Assembly: GCF_009932555.1 (NCBI RefSeq) | Contig: NZ_BLJO01000003.1 | Coordinates: 310,001-374,000 of the forward strand | DNA from: Steroidobacter agaridevorans | GTDB lineage: Bacteria > Pseudomonadota > Gammaproteobacteria > Steroidobacterales > Steroidobacteraceae | Direction of reading: 5' to 3' | DNA length: 64,000 nt | In this document: piece by piece, positions 9,829 through 19,087 of the stretch | How the letters are laid out: each line of letters begins with the position of its first letter | Position numbering within the stretch: the first letter of the stretch is position 1 | Made by a program: the position numbers and the translations under genes | The notes under the pieces: model-generated | Databases searched by the model: none | Told to the model about the DNA's origin: nothing | The model's input: only the letters and a program-made list of their open reading frames with translations

Positions 9829-10998
9829 ATGCAGCAGACAGGAAAATTCAGCGGCTGGCGCAAGCTGCCGGTGCCGGCGGTGCTGGTGGCCGCGGTGGTG
9901 GCCGGGGCCTGCCATTACATTGGCAAGGACGACGATGCCGGCATGCGCACGGTGGCCGTGACCCGGGGCGACCTGCAAAAGAGCATCACCGCCGTGGGTT
10001 CCATCGAGCCCAAGGATTATGTCGACGTCGGCACTCAGGTGTCCGGCCGCGTCATGAAGATCCACGTGCAGATCGGCGACCGCGTTTCCAAAGGCGATCT
10101 GATCGCTGAGATCGATCCCACTGTGTACGAGTCCACGGTTCGAAAGGACCGCGCGACGCTCGAGAATCTCAAAGCGCAGCTGGATCAGCAGCTCGCGGAG
10201 TCCGCACTCGCAGCCACCGAGTTGAAGCGCAATCAGGAAATGCGTGCGGCTGACGCGATCAGCCAGACGACCGTGGATCAGTCTGACGCGCAGGCCAAAG
10301 TCGCGAACGCCACGGTCGCCGCGACACGCGCTCAGATCAAAGCCGCCGAAGCCACGCTCGCGGGTGACCTCGCCAACTTGGGCTACACCAAGATCTATGC
10401 GCCGCTCGATGGCACGGTCGCATCGCAGACGACGCTTGAAGGCCAGACGGTGAATGCCTCGCAATCCGCGCCCGTCATCGTGCAGGTCGCAAACCTGGAT
10501 GTGATGACGGCATGGGCGCAGGTGGCGGAAGCCGACGTGAGCCGCATCGCAGTGGGCATGCCGGCAACGTTCACGACCCTCGGCATGCCGGAAAAGAAGT
10601 GGCAGGGCAAGGTGCGTGCTGTATATCCAACGCCGGTCGTCGAGAACGATGTGGTGCTCTACAACGTGCTCATCGATGTGGACAACCACGAGAAGCTGTT
10701 GTTGCCGCAGATGACGGTGCAGGTGTTCTTCACCTTGGGTGAAGCAAAGGATGTGCCGCTCGCGCCGATCAATGCTCTGCAGGCGCAACGTGACGCCGGC
10801 GCGAATGTTTATAAGGCGAAGGTGCTGACCAACGACGGGGTCGTCGAGCGCGATGTGAAGGTGGGCCTCACCAATCGTTCGATGGCGCAGATCGTCTCCG
10901 GGCTATTGCCGGGTGATCAACTGGTGGTCGCGGCTGCGGTACCGCCGGCGGGCGGAGCTCCGCAAGGTGGTGGCCGACAGATGGGCCCGCGTCTCTAA
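9829..10998 (+). CDS. macA: MacA-like periplasmic adaptor of an ABC efflux pump
   Basis: A 389-residue membrane-fusion protein. It has an N-terminal membrane anchor (about 14-30), a lipoyl-like half-motif (VDVGTQVSGRVMKIHVQIGD), a long alpha-hairpin rich in Ala/Gln/Lys (about 100-180), a second lipoyl half (IYAPLDGTVAS) and beta-barrel domains, ending in a Gly/Pro-rich tail. In MacAB-TolC systems this part links the inner-membrane ABC permease to the outer-membrane channel. The macB-like gene starts 22 bases downstream and a NodT-type channel gene follows, giving a complete tripartite exporter. The cargo (antibiotic, lipopeptide or other) is not determinable. Confidence 0.9.
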   Translation: MQQTGKFSGWRKLPVPAVLVAAVVAGACHYIGKDDDAGMRTVAVTRGDLQKSITAVGSIEPKDYVDVGTQVSGRVMKIHVQIGDRVSKGDLIAEIDPTVYESTVRKDRATLENLKAQLDQQLAESALAATELKRNQEMRAADAISQTTVDQSDAQAKVANATVAATRAQIKAAEATLAGDLANLGYTKIYAPLDGTVASQTTLEGQTVNASQSAPVIVQVANLDVMTAWAQVAEADVSRIAVGMPATFTTLGMPEKKWQGKVRAVYPTPVVENDVVLYNVLIDVDNHEKLLLPQMTVQVFFTLGEAKDVPLAPINALQAQRDAGANVYKAKVLTNDGVVERDVKVGLTNRSMAQIVSGLLPGDQLVVAAAVPPAGGAPQGGGRQMGPRL

Positions 10999-11020
10999 AG
11001 CCGCACATCGGGAGAACACA

Positions 11021-12961
11021 ATGGACGCCAATACCCCGTTGATTCGAGTCGTCGACGCAAGTCGCGTCTATGTCAGCGGCGACTCCGAGATCCGCGCGCT
11101 CGACCATGCATCGCTGGAAATCCGGCGCGGCGAGTTCGTGGCCATCATGGGCCAGTCGGGCTCCGGCAAGTCGACGCTGATGAACATCCTCGGCTGCCTG
11201 GATCGACCGAGCGCAGGCCGCTACGAGGTCAACGGCGTCGATGTGGGCAGCTTGAATCCCGATGAGCTGGCGGCCCTGCGTCGCGACACGTTCGGGTTCG
11301 TGTTCCAGCGCTACAACTTGCTGGCCACGGTCACGGCGGCGGAGAACGTCGAGCTGCCTGCGATCTACGCGGGCATGGCGCAGGACGAGCGCAGGCAGCG
11401 CGCGAAGAGCCTGCTCGCCAAGCTGGGCTTGTGCGAGCGCACGGATCATCGGCCGAATCAGCTGTCCGGCGGCCAGCAACAGCGCGTGTCGATTGCTCGC
11501 GCTTTGATGAACGATGCGGAAGTCATTCTCGCAGACGAGCCGACGGGTGCGCTCGATAGTCGCAGCGGCGCCGAAGTGATGGCGCTGCTCAAGCAACTGC
11601 ACTCGGAGGGGCGCACGATCATCTTGATCACGCACGACGCCTCCGTCGCCGAGCATGCCGAGCGCATTCTGCATATCAAAGATGGGCGGATTGTCGATGA
11701 CTCGGGCGTCAAACGTGCGGTTGCCGGCAAGTCCTCCGAGCGTGCTTCGGCCGCGGCGCATGCGAATTGGTTCGACGACCTGGAGGAGGCGGTCAAGATG
11801 GCCATGCGATCGCTTCGTGCCAACAAGTTCCGCAGCGCTCTGACGCTGCTCGGTGTGATGATCGGCGTCGCCGCCGTCGTGACCATGCTCGCCATCGGTA
11901 ATGGCAGCAAAGAAGCCGTGATGAAGCAAATCTCGGCGATGGGCAGCAATCTGCTGCTCGTATTTCCTGGTGCGCCCGGCACGCGGCCGTCTGGTGACAT
12001 CGCCACGCTGGTTCCCACCGATGCGGAGGCGATCTCCGAGCTGGACAACGTGGTCGCCGTGTCGCCGGAGCGACGGACGCGCGCCACGCTGCGTATGGGC
12101 TCGATCGACTATCAGAGCAACATCACCGGCGTGTGGCCGACGTATCAGGTGACGCAGAACTGGCCGATGGAGAACGGCACGTTCATCACGGACGAGGATG
12201 TTCGCAGCTATGCGACCGTGATCGTGATCGGCAAGACCGTCGCGAAGAATCTGTTCCCGGACGATGAGGATCCGGTGGGAGAGTTCGTGCTGGTGGGCAA
12301 CACGCCGTTCGAAGTCATCGGTGTGCTCTCGACCAAGGGCGCGAATTCCTTCGGCTCCGACATGGACGACGCGGCGTTCGTGCCGCTGTCCACGGGCTTC
12401 AACCGGTTGTTCGGTCAGCAGTACCTCGGTTCGGTCAATGTGAAGCTGGCGTCGGATGAAAGGACGGCGGAGACGCAGGAGGAAATCCGTCAGTTGTTGA
12501 TGTCCCGGCATCACCTCGAGGACTTCCAGATCCGCAGCACCAGCTCGTTCATGGCCGCGGCTGCGTCGACGCAGAACACGCTGACGTTGCTGCTCGGCTG
12601 CGTGGCGGCGATCTCGCTGATCGTTGGCGGCATCGGTGTAATGAACATCATGCTGGTCAGTGTGACCGAGCGGACTCGTGAGATTGGGGTGCGTATGGCG
12701 ACTGGCGCGCGGGCCAGCAACATCCTGCTTCAGTTCAACACCGAAGCGTTGGTGGTTTGCGGCATCGGCGGCTTGATCGGAGTTGCGCTCGGCTTCTCGG
12801 CGGGCTTCATCGCGCGAGCTTTGGGAACGAACGTCGCTTTCACGCCGACGCCTGCTTTGCTGGCGCTTGCTTCAGCGCTGCTCACTGGCGTGCTGTTCGG
12901 ATATCTGCCGGCGCGGAAAGCGGCCTACATGGATCCCGTCGTCGCCCTGGCATCGGAGTAA
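11021..12961 (+). CDS. macB: MacB-like ABC transporter, ATPase-permease fusion
   Basis: A 646-residue protein with an N-terminal ATPase (Walker A GQSGSGKST, signature LSGGQQQR, Walker B VILADEPTGALDS, switch His in ILITHD), then a permease domain: one helix after residue 275, a large periplasmic domain (about 310-520), and three C-terminal helices. This is the MacB layout. I chose ATG 11021 because GGAGAA lies about eight bases upstream and the N-terminus then matches family members. The stop TAA shares its last base with the ATG of the next gene. ATP binding drives export through the MacA adaptor and the outer-membrane channel. Confidence 0.93.
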   Translation: MDANTPLIRVVDASRVYVSGDSEIRALDHASLEIRRGEFVAIMGQSGSGKSTLMNILGCLDRPSAGRYEVNGVDVGSLNPDELAALRRDTFGFVFQRYNLLATVTAAENVELPAIYAGMAQDERRQRAKSLLAKLGLCERTDHRPNQLSGGQQQRVSIARALMNDAEVILADEPTGALDSRSGAEVMALLKQLHSEGRTIILITHDASVAEHAERILHIKDGRIVDDSGVKRAVAGKSSERASAAAHANWFDDLEEAVKMAMRSLRANKFRSALTLLGVMIGVAAVVTMLAIGNGSKEAVMKQISAMGSNLLLVFPGAPGTRPSGDIATLVPTDAEAISELDNVVAVSPERRTRATLRMGSIDYQSNITGVWPTYQVTQNWPMENGTFITDEDVRSYATVIVIGKTVAKNLFPDDEDPVGEFVLVGNTPFEVIGVLSTKGANSFGSDMDDAAFVPLSTGFNRLFGQQYLGSVNVKLASDERTAETQEEIRQLLMSRHHLEDFQIRSTSSFMAAAASTQNTLTLLLGCVAAISLIVGGIGVMNIMLVSVTERTREIGVRMATGARASNILLQFNTEALVVCGIGGLIGVALGFSAGFIARALGTNVAFTPTPALLALASALLTGVLFGYLPARKAAYMDPVVALASE

Positions 12962-14334
12962 TGAACATGAGTACTTATTTGAAGCGGGCTGTGGCGGTTG
13001 CGGTGCTTGGAGTTCTCGCCGGCTGCAGCCTGACGCCGACGTATGAGCGGCCGAGCGCTGATTTGCCGGAGTCATGGGTGGATCAGGCGGTCGCGGCGAC
13101 GAGTGATTCGCCGAGCGAGTGGAATGATCTGTTCAAAGATGCGGAGCTGCAGCAGCTGATGTCTGAAGCGCTCGCTGCGAATCACGATCTCGCGGCGGCG
13201 GCGACCCGCATCGAGCAGGCGAAGGCGACGGCAAAGATGGCGAGCAGCCGGCTGGTGCCGTACGCGACGATGTCGGTCGGCGGCTCGCGGCAGAAAGAGT
13301 TGAATGGCGCGCGGTCACTGGCGTCGTCGGATGATTCGCAGCTGTCGGTGAGTTATGAGCTGGATCTGTGGGGCGGAAACCGAGCGAACGTGCAGGCGGC
13401 TGCGGCCCGCGTCGCGGCTCGCGAATATGATATGGAGTCGACGCGGCTGGTGTTGCAGGCGGATGTGGCTTCCTATTATTTCCAGACGCTGGCGTTGAAG
13501 GATCGGCTGGCCATTGCGCAGAAGAATCTCGAGGCGGCGCGGTCGCTGATGTCGCTGGTCGAAGTTCGCTACGACAAAGGTGCGGCGAGCGGTTTGGATG
13601 TCGCTCAGCAGCGCACGGCGTTGTTGAACATCGAGGCTGAGGTGCCTCAATTGCAGCAGAGTCTGACGGAGACGCAGAGCGCGCTGGCCTTGCTGCTCGG
13701 TCGCGTGCCGCAGGACTTCACTGTTCGAACTGAAACGCTTGCGGATACGCAGTTGCCTTCGATTGCGGCGGGTCAGCCTGGCGATCTATTGCAGCGTCGG
13801 CCTGATGTGCGCGCGGCTGAAGCGGACTTGGTTGCGGCGAACGCGGATATCGGCGTGGCGCGGGCGGCGCTGTACCCGAACATGGAATTGAGTGCGACAG
13901 GTGTGGTGACGAACTGGCTGACGGGCGGGTCGGCATCCGTTGCATCGCTTGCCGCGTCACTCACACAGGTCTTGTTTGATGGCGGCGAGTTGCGGGGTCA
14001 GGTGCAGTTGGCCGATGCGAGCCGTCGCGAGTTGGTGGAGACATACCTGCAGACGGTGCTGACAAGTGTGAAGGAAGTGAATGACAGCCTGAGCGCGGTG
14101 TCGACGGCGGATCAGCGCACGTTGTTGCTGACTCAGACGGTCGAGCAGGCGCAGCTGGCGCTTCGGCTCGCGACGACGAGATATCAGGCAGGGTCGGATG
14201 ACTTGCTGACCGTGCTTGAAAGCCAGACCTCGCAGCTCAACGCCGAAGACTCACTGGTGCAGGCTAAGCTGACGCGCGTAAATGCATCGATCACGTTGTT
14301 CAAGGCGCTCGGCGGTGGGTGGTCGGCTATCTGA
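12961..14334 (+). CDS. Outer-membrane efflux lipoprotein, NodT/TolC family
   Basis: A 457-residue outer-membrane channel protein. The N-terminus is a lipoprotein signal with lipobox VLAGCS (Cys about residue 22), followed by PTYERPS, typical of NodT-family factors. The body contains the two repeated long helical hairpins, with family motifs such as LDLWG and QRRPDVRAAEADL. It starts on the last base of the macB-like stop codon, so translation is probably coupled. It completes the tripartite exporter and gives this operon its own dedicated outer-membrane exit. Confidence 0.92.
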   Translation: MNMSTYLKRAVAVAVLGVLAGCSLTPTYERPSADLPESWVDQAVAATSDSPSEWNDLFKDAELQQLMSEALAANHDLAAAATRIEQAKATAKMASSRLVPYATMSVGGSRQKELNGARSLASSDDSQLSVSYELDLWGGNRANVQAAAARVAAREYDMESTRLVLQADVASYYFQTLALKDRLAIAQKNLEAARSLMSLVEVRYDKGAASGLDVAQQRTALLNIEAEVPQLQQSLTETQSALALLLGRVPQDFTVRTETLADTQLPSIAAGQPGDLLQRRPDVRAAEADLVAANADIGVARAALYPNMELSATGVVTNWLTGGSASVASLAASLTQVLFDGGELRGQVQLADASRRELVETYLQTVLTSVKEVNDSLSAVSTADQRTLLLTQTVEQAQLALRLATTRYQAGSDDLLTVLESQTSQLNAEDSLVQAKLTRVNASITLFKALGGGWSAI

Positions 14335-14362
14335 CCGGACCGGAGGCGTTGTGACTCGCGCC

Positions 14363-14389
14363 GCCGGGAGGGAGATGTGTCCTCCCGGC
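14363..14389 (+). terminator. Strong GC hairpin after the exporter operon
   Basis: Perfect 9-bp stem GCCGGGAGG / CCTCCCGGC with a 9-base loop, 28 bases after the efflux lipoprotein stop. No T-run follows, so it may slow or end transcription or protect the 3' end; it is not a classical intrinsic terminator. Confidence 0.5.
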
Positions 14390-14465
14390 ACCGGGCGGAG
14401 GTAACATGCTGGTCACATGTGGATTACGCTTGACCACCTGTCATCCGTGGCTCTAAATCCCGGCG

Positions 14466-15869
14466 GTGAGCATCACCACCGATACCGTCTCCGATTCTCC
14501 TCCCGCGGCGAACCCTCCGAGAACGGTCTCGTTCTCCGAGGCGCTCAAAGTCTGGTCTCGTATCGGCTGGCTCAGCTTCGGCGGCCCGGCGGGGCAGATC
14601 GCGCTCATGCATCGTGAGCTGGTGGAGCAGCGGCGGTGGATCAGTGAGTCTCGATTTCTTCACGCCTTGAACTACTGCATGTTGCTGCCCGGTCCCGAAG
14701 CGCAGCAGCTCGCGACCTACATCGGCTGGCTGATGCATCGAACCTGGGGCGGGATCGTCGCCGGTGGGTTGTTCGTCCTGCCGGGCGTCATCGCGATGTT
14801 GCTGCTGAGCTGGCTGTACGTTCGCTATGCCGATGTCGCGGCGATGACGGTTGTGTTCTTCGGGCTCAAGGCAGCCGTACTTGCCATTGTCGTCTCCGCC
14901 GTCCTGCGCATTGGCAGTCGGGCGCTGAAGAACAGCTTCATGGTCGGCATTGCCGCGGCGGCATTCATCACGATCTGGGCGTTTCATGTGCCGTTTCCGT
15001 TAGTCGTACTCGGCGCGGCCCTGATCGGATTCTTCGCAAAGAAGTACGTAGCGGGCAACTCGCATGGTTCGGCGTCTGACATCAGCGATGATGGCGAGTA
15101 CATCGTCGACCGCATGCAGGCCGACGGCCACCTCTCTCACGCGCAGCCCTCGACGCGTCGCGCCGTTGTCGTAACGATTACCTGCCTCGCCTTGTGGCTG
15201 GCCCCGGTCGCGGCAGTGGCGGTGTGGTTGGGGTCGCAGCACGTCCTGGTGAAAGAGGGCGTGATGTTCAGTCAAACCGCGGTCGTCACATTCGGCGGCG
15301 CGTACGCCGTGCTTGCGTACGTGGCGCAACGAGCCGTCGAACATCTTCAATGGCTGCAGCCGGGAGAAATGATCGATGGCTTGGCGCTCGCCGAAACGAC
15401 GCCCGGGCCGTTGATCATGGTGCTGCAGTTCGTCGGCTTCCTCGCTGCGTATCGTTTCGCGGAACCACTGAATCCGTGGGTGGCCGCGACGCTCGGAGCG
15501 CTACTGACCACTTGGGTCACGTTCCTGCCTTCGTTTCTATTTATCTTCCTGGGCGCACCCTATATGGAATCGCTGCGTCGCCATCGCGGCTTGAACGCGG
15601 CGCTCTCCTGCGTCACCGCGGCCGTCGTCGGTGTGATCCTGAACCTGTCGATCTGGTTTGCGATTCACACGCTGTTCGGCAAAGTGAATCGCATCGACGC
15701 CGGCCCGATGCGGCTCGACGTGCCGGAGTGGACAACTATCGAGCCGGGTGCGGTGCTGCTGAGCCTGGCCGCGTTCATCGCATTGGCGCGTTACAAGCTC
15801 AGCATGGTGTGGGTGCTGGTGGGTTGTGTGCTCGCCGGGGCGGCGTATTGGTGGATTCGCTACGGTTAA
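14466..15869 (+). CDS. chrA: Chromate transporter ChrA, two-domain form
   Basis: A 467-residue membrane protein with two CHR domains in tandem. The N-terminal copy has WLSFGGPAGQIALMH and YCMLLPGPEAQQLATYIG; the C-terminal copy has VTFGGAYAVLAYV and ALAETTPGPLIMVLQFVGF. This arrangement is the long-chain ChrA type that exports chromate (or sulfate-like oxyanions). There is no chrB regulator beside it. The start is GTG 14466. A promoter-like pair TTGACC (14430) and TCTAAA (14452) ends only about nine bases upstream, so the message may have almost no leader. Function in chromate export is inferred from family only. Confidence 0.88.
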   Translation: MSITTDTVSDSPPAANPPRTVSFSEALKVWSRIGWLSFGGPAGQIALMHRELVEQRRWISESRFLHALNYCMLLPGPEAQQLATYIGWLMHRTWGGIVAGGLFVLPGVIAMLLLSWLYVRYADVAAMTVVFFGLKAAVLAIVVSAVLRIGSRALKNSFMVGIAAAAFITIWAFHVPFPLVVLGAALIGFFAKKYVAGNSHGSASDISDDGEYIVDRMQADGHLSHAQPSTRRAVVVTITCLALWLAPVAAVAVWLGSQHVLVKEGVMFSQTAVVTFGGAYAVLAYVAQRAVEHLQWLQPGEMIDGLALAETTPGPLIMVLQFVGFLAAYRFAEPLNPWVAATLGALLTTWVTFLPSFLFIFLGAPYMESLRRHRGLNAALSCVTAAVVGVILNLSIWFAIHTLFGKVNRIDAGPMRLDVPEWTTIEPGAVLLSLAAFIALARYKLSMVWVLVGCVLAGAAYWWIRYG

Positions 15870-15949
15870 AGCATCATTGGTACACCTGTCCCGTATTGCG
15901 ATTGGGTAGCACTCATGTCGGACTGGCCCCGGACAAACGGAGGTTCGAC

Positions 15950-16495
15950 ATGGCGCAGTCCTCTCATCCCGGTCATCACGAACACGGCGGGAGCTCAGGC
16001 CGTCCCTATCTGATGATCTGGATCAACATGGCGCTGGGTTTGATTGTGATGTACGTCGTGATGTTCTCGATGATCGACCGAGGCCATGACTTCCGGAACA
16101 ATCTCAACATGTTCTACATGGCGGTGACCATGTGGGCGCCGATGGGGATCTTCATGCTGGCGACCATGCCGGGCATGTTTCCTCGAAAGCAGTTGAATAT
16201 CGCGCTCTACGTCGGATTCATCGTCCTCACGGTCGCTTCATATGTCGCGACACGCGCGCAGGCGCTGATCGATGACCGACAGTTCATCAGTTCAATGATC
16301 CCTCACCATTCGGGCGCCATCCTCATGTGTCGAGAAGCCGAGAAGCCGTTGAGCGCTAGCGCCCCGCAACCTTCGCTGCGATCTCCGCGACGTGCTTGCC
16401 CTGATAGCGCGCACCCTCTAGCTCGATTTTCGACGGCTGGCGGCTGCCATCCGTGCCTGCGATTGTCGACGCGCCATAGGGGGAGCCGCCCATGA
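15950..16495 (+). pseudogene. DUF305 (CopM-like) membrane protein, C-terminus lost
   Basis: GGAGG lies just upstream of ATG 15950. The first 130 residues look like a normal family member: His-rich start (HPGHHEHGG), three hydrophobic helices and the family signature DRQFISSMIPHHSGAILMCREA. In intact DUF305 proteins about 40 more residues follow, including a helix with the pattern E-I-x-x-L. Here the reading continues into [12 protein letters not shown] and then an Arg/Pro/His-rich tail that is simply the antisense of the convergent wrbA gene. The homologous part stops near position 16345, ten bases before the wrbA stop codon, so a deletion probably fused the two ends. Intact relatives bind copper or other metals in the periplasm; this one may be inactive. 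Confidence 0.7.
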
Positions 16496-16958
16496 CTTCG
16501 CTGACGCCCATTTGTCCCTGATAAGAGTAGGGCAGGCCGACGATGATGAAGCCCAGGTGCAACAGCACGGGGTGGAACGTCAGGATGGTCGACTCCTGAC
16601 CGCCGTGCTGAGTGTTGGATGACGAGAACACCGAGCCGACCTTGCCGACCAGAGCGCCTTTGAGCCACAGCGACCCGGTCTGATCGATGAAGGTCTTCAT
16701 CTGCGCCGTCATGTTGCCGTAGCGGGTGCCCGTGCCGAAGATGATCGCGTCGTATTGCGGCAGCTCGTCGACGGTGGCGATCGGTGCGGGCTGGTCCAGT
16801 TTGAAGCCGGACTTGCGTGCCACATCTTCGGGCACAGTTTCTGGGACGCGTTTGACCGCCACTTCAGCGCCAGCGGAGCGAGCGCCCTCGGCGACTGCAT
16901 TCGCCATCTGTTCGATGTGGCCATACGAGGAGTAGTAAAGCACCAGGACCTTTGCCAT
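16356..16958 (-). CDS. wrbA: NAD(P)H:quinone oxidoreductase WrbA
   Basis: A 200-residue flavodoxin-like protein with FMN-binding loops [16 protein letters not shown] near the start, [21 protein letters not shown] at residues 75-95, and the C-terminal [10 protein letters not shown] segment. Size and motifs match type IV WrbA, which reduces quinones by two electrons and protects against oxidative stress. It is on the same strand as the carboxylase genes upstream but 153 bases away. Its 3' end is overlapped by the degenerate tail of the DUF305 reading frame. Confidence 0.95.
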   Translation of the reverse strand: MAKVLVLYYSSYGHIEQMANAVAEGARSAGAEVAVKRVPETVPEDVARKSGFKLDQPAPIATVDELPQYDAIIFGTGTRYGNMTAQMKTFIDQTGSLWLKGALVGKVGSVFSSSNTQHGGQESTILTFHPVLLHLGFIIVGLPYSYQGQMGVSEVMGGSPYGASTIAGTDGSRQPSKIELEGARYQGKHVAEIAAKVAGR

Positions 16959-17111
16959 GACGTTCTCCGAGCCGACGCGAGACCCGTGGAACGCAAGGCC
17001 CGCTCATTGGTTCCAGTGTCGGCGATGGCACATACGTATGGCATGTACGGCCGTGCGGTTATTCGGACGTGGGGCAGCGATTGCCGCCCCGGCCGCATCG
17101 ATGCTTCGTCG

Positions 17112-19079
17112 TCAGGCGCTGGCCTGGAAGTCCACCAGCGGCACGCCTTCCTTCACTTGATCGCCGGCATTGCAAAGGTAGCTCACCAGCTTGCCCTTGC
17201 TCGGCGCGAACACGGTCAGCTCCATCTTCATCGCTTCCATCACGAGCAGCGGCGCGCCCTTGTCGATTTCCGCGCCGGGCTCAGCGAGCAGGGCGATGAT
17301 CTTGCCTGGCATCGGAGCGGTCAGTCCGCCCTGAGCTTCTTCGGTTTCGCCGGCGTGAACGAGCGGGTCGACGTAGGTCAGCGCGTGCTGTTGGCCGCGC
17401 AGGAACACGTGCATCTGCTCGCCGGATTTCACGACGGCGGTGTTGATGTGACGCTGACCAATCGTGATGCGCAGATCCGAATCCGACGTGCGTTGGACGC
17501 GCGCAGGCTCGTCGTCGATGACGTAGCCGCTCGCTGTGTAGCGAACTGAAACGGAAGCGCTCTGTTCGCCGGCGGAGAACTGCAACGCCCGGTTCTGCGT
17601 GCCGTTGATGCGCCAGCCGTCGGTGACGCTCCACGGAGAGTTCGACTGCGCCGTCTGCTCGCGCTCGGCAGCGAGTTGCGCGAGTGCGGCGACCTCGAAG
17701 ATTTCCTTCGGCAGCTCGGCAGCCGCCGGAATCAACGTGGCCCGTTCGCGCTCGATCAGGCCCGTATCGACGCGACCTTCGCGGAACGCCGCGTGCCCGA
17801 CCAGCCGCGACAGGAAATTCACATTGTGACCGACGCCAACGATGCGCGTTTCCGCCAACGCGCCGAGCATGCGCTCGATCGCAGCCTCACGAGTGCGATC
17901 CCAAACGATCAGTTTCGCGATCATCGGGTCGTAGTGCGGCGTGATCTCATCGCCTTGCTCGACGCCTGTGTCGAGCCGCACATGAGCGGAAGGCGCCGGC
18001 GTCTTGAAGTAGGCGAGCCGACCCACCGAAGGCAGGAAGCCTTTCTCGGGCTCCTCGGCGTAGATACGGACTTCAATGGAGTGTCCGTTCAGCGGCACCC
18101 GATCTTGCGTCAACGGCAAGTCTTCGCCGGCGGCGACGCGCAGCTGCCATTCGACCAGATCGAGGCCGGTGATCATTTCGGTGACCGGATGCTCGACCTG
18201 CAGGCGCGTGTTCATTTCCATGAAATAGAAGTTGCCCTGCGAGTCGGCGATGAACTCGACAGTGCCGGCGCCGACATAACCGACGGCGCGCGCGGCGTCA
18301 CAAGCGGCTTTGCCCATCGCCGCACGCTGAGTGGCATTCACGCTGGGAGCCGGCGCTTCTTCGACCACCTTTTGATGGCGACGCTGGGCTGAGCAGTCGC
18401 GCTCGTTGAGGCTGATCGTGTGGCCGGCTTGGTCGGCGAACACCTGGATCTCGATGTGGCGCGGCTGGAGCAGATACTTTTCGATGAGGACGTTGTCGTC
18501 GCCGAACGATGTACGAGCTTCGCGCTGACATGAAGCGAGCGCGGCGGCGAACTCATTCGGTGCGTTGACGACGCGCATGCCTTTGCCGCCGCCGCCCGCG
18601 GACGCCTTGATCAGCACGGGATAGCCGATGCGATCAGCCTCACGCTGCAATAACGCCGGATCTTGATCGGCGCCGTGATAGCCGGGCACCAATGGTACCT
18701 TGGCCTGTTGCATGAGCGCCTTGGCGGCGGACTTCAAACCCATCGCACGAATGCTCTTCACCGGCGGGCCGATGAACACGATCCCATTCTCTTCGCAGGC
18801 GTGCGCGAAGCTCTCGTTCTCGGAGAGGAAGCCGTAGCCGGGATGCACGGCCTGCGCGCCGGATTGTTTGCAGATTTCGATGATGCGGTCGATGCGGAGA
18901 TAGCTCTCGCGCGAGGCGGCCGGACCGACGCAGTAGGCCTCATCGGCAAGCCGGACGTGGCGCGCGCCGGCGTCGGCTTCGGAATAAACGGCGACCGTGC
19001 GGATGCCCAGCTTGCGACAAGTGGCGATGACCCGGCATGCAATCTCGCCGCGATTGGCGATCAGGATTTTTCTGAACAT
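17112..19079 (-). CDS. Acyl-CoA carboxylase biotin-carrying alpha subunit, methylcrotonyl-CoA type
   Basis: A 655-residue biotin-dependent carboxylase subunit. It has the biotin carboxylase domain (FRKILIANRGEIACRV at the start, ATP-grasp loop GGGGKGMRVV near 165, EMNTRLQVEHPVTE near 290), a linker domain, and a C-terminal biotinyl domain with MEAMKMEL (biotinylated Lys about residue 619). I chose ATG 19079: TAAGGAAAAG precedes it and the protein then begins like all family members. It lies eight bases after the beta-subunit gene. Together they carboxylate a branched acyl-CoA, most likely 3-methylcrotonyl-CoA in leucine breakdown. Other leucine genes (ivd, hydratase, HMG-CoA lyase) are not in the window. 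Confidence 0.9.
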   Translation of the reverse strand: MFRKILIANRGEIACRVIATCRKLGIRTVAVYSEADAGARHVRLADEAYCVGPAASRESYLRIDRIIEICKQSGAQAVHPGYGFLSENESFAHACEENGIVFIGPPVKSIRAMGLKSAAKALMQQAKVPLVPGYHGADQDPALLQREADRIGYPVLIKASAGGGGKGMRVVNAPNEFAAALASCQREARTSFGDDNVLIEKYLLQPRHIEIQVFADQAGHTISLNERDCSAQRRHQKVVEEAPAPSVNATQRAAMGKAACDAARAVGYVGAGTVEFIADSQGNFYFMEMNTRLQVEHPVTEMITGLDLVEWQLRVAAGEDLPLTQDRVPLNGHSIEVRIYAEEPEKGFLPSVGRLAYFKTPAPSAHVRLDTGVEQGDEITPHYDPMIAKLIVWDRTREAAIERMLGALAETRIVGVGHNVNFLSRLVGHAAFREGRVDTGLIERERATLIPAAAELPKEIFEVAALAQLAAEREQTAQSNSPWSVTDGWRINGTQNRALQFSAGEQSASVSVRYTASGYVIDDEPARVQRTSDSDLRITIGQRHINTAVVKSGEQMHVFLRGQQHALTYVDPLVHAGETEEAQGGLTAPMPGKIIALLAEPGAEIDKGAPLLVMEAMKMELTVFAPSKGKLVSYLCNAGDQVKEGVPLVDFQASA

Positions 19080-19087
19080 ACTTTTCC

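Noticed and set aside
10868-12514. Minus-strand frame of 548 codons opposite macB
   Set aside because: Antisense of a gene with Walker A, signature and Walker B motifs.
15194-15949. Upstream extension of the DUF305 frame into chrA
   Set aside because: It is the out-of-frame reading of chrA; a good ribosome site and the family start are at 15950.
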